A stretch of 64,000 nt of DNA from Alteraquisediminimonas sediminicola (GTDB lineage Bacteria; Pseudomonadota; Alphaproteobacteria; Sphingomonadales; Sphingomonadaceae), in the NCBI RefSeq assembly GCF_019740335.1, contig NZ_JAHXZS010000007.1, positions 1-64,000 of the forward strand, read 5' to 3'. The stretch's first letter is position 1. The number at the start of each line of letters is the position of its first letter. This document shows, piece by piece, positions 57,978 through 64,000 of the stretch. The translations under genes were made by a program, and so were the position numbers. The notes under the pieces are model-generated. The model did no database searches, was not told the origin of the DNA, and saw only the letters and a program-made list of their open reading frames with translations.

Positions 57978-58903
57978 TGACCGACCTCCTCCCAAGCGCC
58001 CACCCGGCCTTTGCGCTGGCGGCCGCTTGGGAGGAGTATCTACGCCACAATCGCCGCCGGTCCGATCACACGGTCCGCGCTTATGCCGCCACCGCGCGGC
58101 GGTTGATCGGCTTTCTCGCCCAGCATCGCGGCGAGACGGTGGATAGCGCCATGCTCCTCCATCTCGATGCGGGCGATCTGCGCGGCTTTCTTGCCCAACG
58201 CCGCCAATCCGGCCTTGCCAATGCCTCTGCTGCGCGTGAAATGTCGGCGGTGCGCGCGTTCCTCGCCTTTGTCGCGGATACTGCCGGTGTTCCGCTCACG
58301 CTCCCGAAAATGCAAAGTCCCAAGGTCGAACGCCGCGTCCCGCGCCCGGTCGCCCCCGCCGATGCGATTGCGCTCGCGGAGGATGTGGCGGACGCGCAGG
58401 ATGTGCCATGGGTCGCCGCCCGCGATCTCGCGATCCTGCTGCTGTTATACGGCGCGGGCCTGCGCGTGGGCGAGGCATTGTCGCTGACCCCCGCCATCTT
58501 CCCGATTGGCAAATCGGTACGCGTCACCGGCAAGCGCAACAAAACCCGGATCGTGCCGATCCTGCCGAAGTTGAAAACCGCGTTGGAAGCCTATCGCGAC
58601 CTCTGCCCCTATCCCTTGGGCCGCGATCTGCCGTTGTTCCGGGGCGTGCGTGGTGGGGCACTGGGCAGCGACGTGGTGCGCCGCACGGTGCGCCATGCGC
58701 GGCACCGATTAGGCCTGCATGGGCGGACGACGCCCCATGCGCTGCGCCACAGCTTCGCCACCCATTTGCTCGCGCGCGGGGCGGATTTACGGAGTTTACA
58801 GGAATTGCTCGGCCATGCGAGCCTGTCATCGACACAGATGTACACGGCGGTCGATGCCGCGCATTTGATGGATGTCTATCGCAACGCGCACCCTCGCGCC
58901 TGA
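57977..58903 (+). CDS. xerC: chromosome dimer-resolving tyrosine recombinase
   Basis: 308 residues. An N-terminal SAM-like domain (ALAAAWEEYLRHNRRRSDHTVRAY) is followed by a catalytic domain with Arg in YGAGLRVGEAL, Lys in GKRNKTRIVPI, His and Arg in HALRHSFATHLL, His in LLGHASLSSTQ and Tyr in MYTAVD. It acts with XerD at dif. It is clearly the host enzyme and not related closely to the element integrase at 13232. The ATG overlaps the transaldolase stop. Confidence 0.92.
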   Translation: MTDLLPSAHPAFALAAAWEEYLRHNRRRSDHTVRAYAATARRLIGFLAQHRGETVDSAMLLHLDAGDLRGFLAQRRQSGLANASAAREMSAVRAFLAFVADTAGVPLTLPKMQSPKVERRVPRPVAPADAIALAEDVADAQDVPWVAARDLAILLLLYGAGLRVGEALSLTPAIFPIGKSVRVTGKRNKTRIVPILPKLKTALEAYRDLCPYPLGRDLPLFRGVRGGALGSDVVRRTVRHARHRLGLHGRTTPHALRHSFATHLLARGADLRSLQELLGHASLSSTQMYTAVDAAHLMDVYRNAHPRA

Positions 58904-58914
58904 AGGCGCCTAAT

Positions 58915-59481
58915 TCAGCTTTCCAGCTCGGCATCCCAATAGAGCCAGTCGCGCCAGCTTTGATGGAGATAGTTCGGCGGGAACTTCCGGCCACGGTCCT
59001 GTAATTGCCAACTGGTCGGGCGATAGGGCGGCTGCATCAGCGCCATCGCCGCCTGCTTCGGGGTGCGGCCCCCTTTACGCAAATTGCACGGCGCACAGGC
59101 GGTCGCGACATTTTCCCATGTCGTCCGCCCGCCCTGCACGCGCGGCACGACATGATCGAAGGTCAGATCCTTGGGCGATCCGCAATATTGGCATTGGAAA
59201 TCGTCGCGCAGGAACAGGTTGAACCGGGTAAAGGCCGGATGCTGGTTCGGCTTCACATATTGGCGCAGCGCAATGACCGATGGCAGGCGCATCTTGCTAT
59301 TCGCGCTATGAATTTCGCGTTGATATTCATCGACAATATCGACCCGGTCGAGAAAGACCGCCTTGATCGCGGTCTGCCACGGCCACAGGCTCAACGGATA
59401 ATAAGACAGCGGCGTATAATCCGCGTTCAGGACCAATGCCGGACAGCTATCCGGATGGCGGATCAAATCGGGATGGTACAT
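58915..59481 (-). CDS. HNH endonuclease (host type)
   Basis: 188 residues. The HNH core is CQYCGSPKDLTFDHVVPRVQGGRTTWENVATACAPCNLRKGG, with both zinc-binding CxxC pairs and the catalytic histidine. The N-terminal part (LVLNADYTPLSYYPLSLWPWQTAIKAVFLDRVDIVDEY) is characteristic of a widely conserved chromosomal HNH family whose role is not established. It is unrelated in layout to the phage HNH protein at 10296. It converges on xerC with 11 bases between stops. Confidence 0.88.
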   Translation of the reverse strand: MYHPDLIRHPDSCPALVLNADYTPLSYYPLSLWPWQTAIKAVFLDRVDIVDEYQREIHSANSKMRLPSVIALRQYVKPNQHPAFTRFNLFLRDDFQCQYCGSPKDLTFDHVVPRVQGGRTTWENVATACAPCNLRKGGRTPKQAAMALMQPPYRPTSWQLQDRGRKFPPNYLHQSWRDWLYWDAELES

Positions 59482-59669
59482 GGCGTCTGCCTCATGCTCC
59501 CTTATGCCATTGCGATCATCTTGTGGCGCAGGACCATTCTGACCACAAGATCATGACGGCGGCATGACAGCACTATAACCCCCATAGCGTCAACCCCATT
59601 GGCATCACCGTCGCATCGTCGTAGAGACCTTTGCGAATCCCGCCGGTTCGGGGTTTTAAGGAGCCCGCC

Positions 59670-59894
59670 ATGAACATCTTTCTCGCCATTCTGCTGATCG
59701 GTGCGATGATCGCGACATTGGTCGCGCTCGTGCGTGGCGTCATCACCTTTCTGAAAACGACCGAGGCCGATCTGATGGGCGAAGGTGTCAACCAGAACGG
59801 GTTGAAGCAGAATAAAGCAATGCAAATGCGCATCCTGTTTCAGGGGCTGGCGATCATCATCATTATCATCTTACTGATGATGAAGCGCGGCTGA
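59670..59894 (+). CDS. small HIG1/twin-TM protein
   Basis: 74 residues from an ATG with perfect TAAGGAG seven bases upstream. Two hydrophobic helices (IFLAILLIGAMIATLVALVRGVITFL and MRILFQGLAIIIIIILLMM) flank a polar loop with LNQNKAMQMR-like residues, the HIG1 signature. HIG1 proteins associate with respiratory supercomplexes. It precedes the cobalamin adenosyltransferase gene by ten bases. Confidence 0.8.
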   Translation: MNIFLAILLIGAMIATLVALVRGVITFLKTTEADLMGEGVNQNGLKQNKAMQMRILFQGLAIIIIIILLMMKRG

Positions 59895-59904
59895 CCTCCC
59901 AAAG

Positions 59905-60474
59905 ATGGTCAAGCTCAACAAGATTTACACCCGCACCGGCGACCATGGCGAAACGGGTCTGGTCGATGGCTCGCGCGTCGCGAAAAGCGCACCGCGCATG
60001 GCCGCAATTGGCGATGTCGACGAACTGAACAGCCTGATCGGCGTGGCGCGAACCCATGTCCGTCAGGCCGATTTCGCCGCGATGCTCAACCGCATTCAAA
60101 ACGAATTGTTCGATCTCGGCGCGGATCTCGCGACCCCCGGCACGGATTTCGCACCGGATGAGATGACGCTGCGGATCGTGCCGTCGCAAATCACCCGGCT
60201 GGAAGATGAAATCGACGAGATGAACGCGGCCATGCCCCCGCTTTCCAGCTTCGTCCTGCCTGCCGGTGAGCCCGGCGCGGCCCATGTCCATGTCGCCCGA
60301 GCAGTCGCGCGTCGGGCCGAACGCTCGGCTGTAGCCGCCGCCATGGGTGCCAGCCTCAACCCGCTGGCGCTGACCTATCTTAACCGCCTGTCCGACCATT
60401 TGTTCGTCATGGCCCGCGCAATTAACGCGCAAGGGGCCGGTGACGTGTTGTGGCAGCCCGGCGCGACGCGCTGA
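59905..60474 (+). CDS. cob(I)yrinic acid a,c-diamide/cobalamin adenosyltransferase, PduO type
   Basis: 189 residues. The N-terminal ATP-binding loop KLNKIYTRTGDHGETGLVDGSRVAKSAPRM and DVDELNSLIGVAR, then the later ARAVARRAERSAVAAA helix, are the PduO-type signature. The enzyme puts the adenosyl group on cobalamin. It sits between the HIG1 gene and argB on the same strand, 30 bases before argB. No other cobalamin gene or riboswitch is seen nearby. Confidence 0.92.
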   Translation: MVKLNKIYTRTGDHGETGLVDGSRVAKSAPRMAAIGDVDELNSLIGVARTHVRQADFAAMLNRIQNELFDLGADLATPGTDFAPDEMTLRIVPSQITRLEDEIDEMNAAMPPLSSFVLPAGEPGAAHVHVARAVARRAERSAVAAAMGASLNPLALTYLNRLSDHLFVMARAINAQGAGDVLWQPGATR

Positions 60475-60504
60475 ACTGATTTGCGAGAGGCAGAAAGGGC
60501 CATC

Positions 60505-61413
60505 ATGAGCAACCAAGACCACGCCCCCGATCCGGCGATGCTGACCAAGGCGGAAACGCTGACCGAGGCCCTGCCCTATATGCAGCGTTATGCCGGCCAA
60601 ACCTTTGTCATCAAATATGGTGGCCATGCGATGGGCGATCCGGAATTGGCGCATGATTTTGCCGAGGATGTGGTGCTGTTGAAGGCTGTCGGCATCAACC
60701 CGATCGTCGTGCATGGCGGCGGGCCGCAAATTGGCGCGATGCTGAAAAAACTGAACGTCGAATCGCGCTTCATCGACGGTCTGCGCGTGACCAATCAAGA
60801 CACGATGGACATTGCCGAAATGGTGTTGTCCGGCGCGATCAACAAGGAATTGGTGAGCTGGATCGCCCGTGCGGGTGGCCGCGCTGTCGGCCTTTCCGGC
60901 AAGGATGCAGGTCTGGTCATCGCCGAAAAGGTCCAGCGCACGACCCGCGACCCCGATAGCAATATCGAACAGGTGGTTGACCTTGGCTTTGTCGGCGAAC
61001 CGGCGAAGATCGACCGGACGATCCTCGACACCATCTGCGGCGCGGGCATGATCCCGGTGATCGCCCCGATTGGCGTGGGCGCGGATGGCCAGACCTATAA
61101 CATCAACGCCGATACCATGGCAGGCGCGATTGCCGCTGCCGTCGGTGCGGCCCGCTTGTTCCTGCTGACGGATGTGCCGGGCGTGCTCGACAAGCAAAAG
61201 AACCTGCTGACCGACCTGACCCCGGCCTCGATCGAAGCCCTGACATTGGACGGCACGGTGCATGGCGGCATGATCCCCAAGCTGGAAACTTGCACCCATG
61301 CCGTCGAACGCGGCGTCGATGCCGCCGTCATCCTTGACGGGCGCGTGCCGCATGCGATGCTGCTGGAAATCTTCACCCGGCGCGGCGCAGGCACGTTGGT
61401 GCGCAAAGACTAA
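60505..61413 (+). CDS. argB: acetylglutamate kinase
   Basis: 302 residues. It phosphorylates N-acetylglutamate in arginine synthesis. The phosphate-binding [40 protein letters not shown] and [27 protein letters not shown] motifs are intact. The N-terminal helix ([16 protein letters not shown]) is of the arginine-sensitive hexameric type, so feedback inhibition is likely. AAAGGG precedes the ATG at 60505. Confidence 0.96.
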   Translation: MSNQDHAPDPAMLTKAETLTEALPYMQRYAGQTFVIKYGGHAMGDPELAHDFAEDVVLLKAVGINPIVVHGGGPQIGAMLKKLNVESRFIDGLRVTNQDTMDIAEMVLSGAINKELVSWIARAGGRAVGLSGKDAGLVIAEKVQRTTRDPDSNIEQVVDLGFVGEPAKIDRTILDTICGAGMIPVIAPIGVGADGQTYNINADTMAGAIAAAVGAARLFLLTDVPGVLDKQKNLLTDLTPASIEALTLDGTVHGGMIPKLETCTHAVERGVDAAVILDGRVPHAMLLEIFTRRGAGTLVRKD

Positions 61414-61448
61414 CCCGATTATCGCAACGAAATCAGGAGAGAACCACG

Positions 61449-61739
61449 ATGCAGACGCTGATTCAGATCATCTATTTTCTTACCGATCTGGCCATTTGGG
61501 TCATCATCGGACAGGGCATTCTTTCCTGGTTGATCGCATTCAACATCGTCAACCGCAGCAGTGAATTCGTGCGGCAGGTCGATCTCGTGCTGCACACCCT
61601 GACCGAGCCGATCTATCGCCCGTTGCGTCGCTGGATTCGCCCGGTAGGCCATGTCGATCTGACCCCGATGGCGGCGATTGTGCTGCTGATCATCGTCCAG
61701 ATCATCCTGCGCAACATGGCCGTTTCCGTCGCCGTCTGA
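61449..61739 (+). CDS. yggT: YggT-family membrane protein
   Basis: 96 residues. Two membrane segments (LTDLAIWVIIGQGILSWLIAFNIV and LTPMAAIVLLIIVQIILRNM) flank a loop with TEPIYRPLRRWI, the YggT hallmark. The family is linked to osmotic tolerance and division-site organisation. AGGAGAG stands before the ATG. The stop overlaps the next gene (TGATG). Confidence 0.9.
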   Translation: MQTLIQIIYFLTDLAIWVIIGQGILSWLIAFNIVNRSSEFVRQVDLVLHTLTEPIYRPLRRWIRPVGHVDLTPMAAIVLLIIVQIILRNMAVSVAV

Positions 61740-62026
61740 TGTTGCTCGCCGTCAAGGTCACCCCACGCGCCAAGCGTGATGGCATTGGCGGCTGGGTCGA
61801 GACGCCGGACGGCAAAAGGCTGGAGGTCCGCCTCCACGCCATGCCCGCCGATGGCGAGGCGAATGCCGCGCTGATCAAGTTGATCGCCAAATTTTTCGGC
61901 CTGCGTCAGGCCGATGTCGAAATTACGCAAGGAGGTGCTTCCCGGTTGAAGCGCCTGAAGCTAAAGGGGGATGATGCGGCGCTCGCCGATATTCTGACCC
62001 ATCATCTGGAGCAACACGGGGCGTGA
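61739..62026 (+). CDS. yggU: DUF167 (YggU) family protein
   Basis: 95 residues. [43 protein letters not shown] and [14 protein letters not shown] are the conserved DUF167 motifs. The protein is small and cytoplasmic with unknown function. yggT-yggU order is widely conserved. Start and stop codons overlap neighbours on both sides (TGATG with yggT, GTGA with folD), so the three are read as one unit. Confidence 0.9.
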   Translation: MLLAVKVTPRAKRDGIGGWVETPDGKRLEVRLHAMPADGEANAALIKLIAKFFGLRQADVEITQGGASRLKRLKLKGDDAALADILTHHLEQHGA

Positions 62027-62913
62027 CCAAGATCATCGATGGTAAGGCCTTTGCGGCCAATCTGCGGGCCAAGGTCAAGGATGCCGCGACCGCTTTCAAA
62101 GCCAAGGCCGGGCGCGCGCCGGGACTGGCGGTGATTTTGGTCGGGGAAGATCCGGCCAGTCAGGTCTATGTCCGGTCCAAGGGCAAGGCGACATTGGAAG
62201 CCGGCATGGAAAGCTTCGAACATCGCCTCGATGCCGAGACCGCGACACAGGATCAGTTGATCGCCTTGGTGCAGACCCTCAACGCCGATGAAAAGGTCGA
62301 TGGCATTCTCGTCCAATTGCCGCTGCCCAAGGGCATGGATGACAAGGCGGTGATCGCCGCCATCGATCCGGCCAAGGATGTCGACGGCTTTCATGTCGTC
62401 AATGCGGGCAAGCTCGCGGTCGGGGAAGAGGCGCTGGTGCCTTGCACGCCGATGGGCTGCATCATGATGCTGAAGGACCGGCTCGGCGATCTGTCCGGCC
62501 TGCATGCGGTGGTGTTGGGCCGTTCCAACATCGTCGGCAAGCCGATGGCGCAGTTGTTGCTAGCCGAAAATTGCACCGTCACCATCGTCCATAGCCGGAC
62601 GAAAGACCTGCCAGCGATGGTCCGTCAGGGCGATATCGTCGTTGCCGCCGTGGGCCGTCCGGAAATGGTGCGCGGCGACTGGATCAAGCCCGGCGCGGTC
62701 GTGATCGATGTCGGCATCAATCGCGTGCCGGGGGCGGAAGCAGGTAAAACCAAATTGGTCGGCGATGTCGCCTTTGACGAAGCCGCCGCCAATGCCAGCG
62801 CCATCACCCCGGTGCCGGGCGGCGTCGGGCCGATGACCATCGCCGTCCTGTTGCGCAACACGTTGGTGGCCGCCTGCCGCCGTGCGGGCTTGCCCGACCC
62901 TCTCGGCCTGTGA
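62023..62913 (+). CDS. folD: bifunctional methylenetetrahydrofolate dehydrogenase/cyclohydrolase
   Basis: 296 residues starting with GTG, which overlaps the yggU stop. It interconverts 5,10-methylene-, methenyl- and 10-formyltetrahydrofolate. [22 protein letters not shown] with the catalytic lysine, [29 protein letters not shown] for NADP binding and [14 protein letters not shown] are all present. The stop overlaps the start of marC. Confidence 0.96.
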   Translation: MTKIIDGKAFAANLRAKVKDAATAFKAKAGRAPGLAVILVGEDPASQVYVRSKGKATLEAGMESFEHRLDAETATQDQLIALVQTLNADEKVDGILVQLPLPKGMDDKAVIAAIDPAKDVDGFHVVNAGKLAVGEEALVPCTPMGCIMMLKDRLGDLSGLHAVVLGRSNIVGKPMAQLLLAENCTVTIVHSRTKDLPAMVRQGDIVVAAVGRPEMVRGDWIKPGAVVIDVGINRVPGAEAGKTKLVGDVAFDEAAANASAITPVPGGVGPMTIAVLLRNTLVAACRRAGLPDPLGL

Positions 62914-63587
62914 GCGAGCTTTTCATCTCGGCCTTGATCACCTTTTTCGTGGTGATCGATCCGCCGGGATGCATCCCGATCTATGCCGGACTGACACGCG
63001 GCGCATCGCTGGAACAGCGCCGGTCGATGGCCATTCGCGCGATATTGGTCGCGACGTCGATCCTGCTGATCTTTGCGGTGTTCGGTGAAAAACTGCTGCT
63101 GGCTTTGGGTGTCGGGCTGGATGCGTTTCGCATTGCGGGCGGGATCATGCTGTTCCTGATCGCGCTTGAAATGGTGTTTGAAAAACGCACCCAACGCCGC
63201 GAAAATCGTGTGCGCGGCATGATCGAAACCCCGGAAATCGAGGATGTGTCGGTCTTTCCGATGGCCATCCCGATGATCGCCGGTCCCGGTGCCATTGCAT
63301 CCGCGATGCTGTTGATGGCGCGCAGCAACGGCATGACGGAATCCTTGGTCGTGCTGGGGGCGATGCTGTTGGTGTTGGCAAGCTTGCTAATCGGCCTGTT
63401 GCTTTCTGGCCCGCTGATGCGGTTGCTGGGCGATAAGGTCGAGGGCGTGATTACGCGTATTCTCGGCGTCGTGCTGGCGGCGCTCGCGGCGCAATATGTG
63501 CTGGACGGCATCCGCGCGAGTTTCTGGCCGGATCGGACCTATGCCCTGCAAGGGCTAGTCGATGTCCTATCACTCGGTTATGCGTGA
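62910..63587 (+). CDS. MarC-family integral membrane protein
   Basis: 225 residues starting with GTG in a four-base overlap with folD. About six membrane helices; [19 protein letters not shown] near the start, [18 protein letters not shown] in the middle and [21 protein letters not shown] are the conserved MarC motifs. Despite the name, no drug-resistance role is established for the family. It ends five bases before the ABC transporter gene. Confidence 0.9.
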   Translation: MSELFISALITFFVVIDPPGCIPIYAGLTRGASLEQRRSMAIRAILVATSILLIFAVFGEKLLLALGVGLDAFRIAGGIMLFLIALEMVFEKRTQRRENRVRGMIETPEIEDVSVFPMAIPMIAGPGAIASAMLLMARSNGMTESLVVLGAMLLVLASLLIGLLLSGPLMRLLGDKVEGVITRILGVVLAALAAQYVLDGIRASFWPDRTYALQGLVDVLSLGYA

Positions 63588-63592
63588 TCGCC

Positions 63593-64000
63593 ATGACGCA
63601 AGCTGCAATCCAAATCCGCGGGCTGGGCAAGACCTATAACGACGGCAAACGGGCGCTGGACGGGATCAATCTCGATGTGCCGCGCGGTTCGATTTTCGGG
63701 CTGCTCGGCCCGAATGGCGCGGGCAAATCAACCCTGATCAACATCCTTGCCGGGCTGGTGAACAAGACCGAGGGCAGCGCGAGTATCTGGGGCTTCGACA
63801 TTGATCAAGACCCGCGCAATGCCAAGGGATCGATCGGCATCGTCAATCAGGAAATCCTGTTCGATCCGTTTTTCTCGCCATTTGAAACGCTCGATAATCA
63901 GGCGGGCTATTATGGCGTGCCGAAAAATGAGCGGCGGACGATGGAATTGCTGCGCGCTGTCCATCTGGAGGACAAGGCCCATGCCTATGCCCGTTCCTTA
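63593..64000 (+). CDS. ABC transporter ATP-binding protein (3' end outside window)
   Basis: The first 136 residues are present. Walker A LLGPNGAGKSTLINILAGL and the Q-loop region GIVNQEILFDPFFSPFETLDNQAGYYG are visible; the signature and Walker B lie beyond the window. The pattern, with a short IRGLGKTY lead and N-terminal core only, matches ABC-2 type exporters such as the YadG or CcmA-like group. The membrane partner should follow to the right. Confidence 0.85.
   Translation, partial: MTQAAIQIRGLGKTYNDGKRALDGINLDVPRGSIFGLLGPNGAGKSTLINILAGLVNKTEGSASIWGFDIDQDPRNAKGSIGIVNQEILFDPFFSPFETLDNQAGYYGVPKNERRTMELLRAVHLEDKAHAYARSL

Noticed and set aside
57977..58903. XerC-like gene as a second mobile element integrase
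   Set aside because: It has XerC-type length and motifs, is coupled to a transaldolase gene and is not flanked by attachment repeats.
59866..61353. Long open frame of 495 residues on the minus strand
   Set aside because: It lies opposite the cobalamin adenosyltransferase and argB, both clear genes, and its composition is that of an antisense shadow in GC-rich DNA.
1..64000. CRISPR arrays, insertion sequences or rRNA genes
   Set aside because: No regularly spaced repeats, transposase genes or rRNA sequence were seen; the only integrase-type genes are int of the element and xerC.

Overview
The window is typical of an alphaproteobacterium of the order Sphingomonadales. The GC content looks moderately high. 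The tRNA-Gln has the alphaproteobacterial form, there is a TorF-family porin, the FecI/FecR/TonB receptor trio has an STN-domain receptor, PhaR sits beside a PhaC-like hydrolase and a thiolase, and several small secreted proteins look sphingomonad. This is inferred from gene content; no 16S rRNA gene is present.

Layout. 1-3742: glycosyltransferase, Wzx-like flippase, CBS protein and a small membrane protein. 3838-14500: tRNA-Gln(CTG) and an integrated element of about 10.6 kb bounded by a perfect 57-bp direct repeat. 14530-23286: eight minus-strand genes, comprising an ECF sigma/FecR/TonB receptor set and a tight five-gene operon with an adenylation-diiron oxidase fusion. 23484-45314: mostly housekeeping genes (CYTH-CHAD, OmpA lipoprotein, galU, ribA, xth, L,D-transpeptidases, accBC, aroQ, gltX, SPOR protein, dgt, CNNM/CBS protein). 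45365-48320: phaR, PhaC-like hydrolase and thiolase. 48450-53173: GGDEF-EAL protein, a two-component system and a PepSY protein. 53293-64000: ABC-F ATPase, EF-hand protein, argG, transaldolase, xerC, HNH protein, HIG1 protein, cobalamin adenosyltransferase, argB, yggT, DUF167, folD, marC and the start of an ABC transporter.

The most interesting region is 3864-14500. It carries an integrase, a probable repressor, AlpA, a replication initiator, HNH and large terminase genes, and an HK97-type capsid, protease and portal. It has no recognisable tail, connector or lysis gene. The reading frames are intact and tightly coupled, and the attachment repeats match perfectly, so it looks like a self-contained element rather than a decayed prophage. 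This fits a capsid-forming phage-inducible chromosomal island (cf-PICI), a satellite that builds and fills its own heads and borrows tails from a helper phage. Five copies of a GTAGCG-type iteron lie inside the linker-coding part of its initiator gene, suggesting an intragenic replication origin like that in lambda gene O.

The second region of interest is the operon at 18558-23286 (thermostable-haemolysin family protein, adenylation-diiron oxidase fusion, SDR, TatT-like protein, methyltransferase). It runs in the same direction into the sigma/anti-sigma/TonB receptor set and may make and sense a small molecule of unknown structure.
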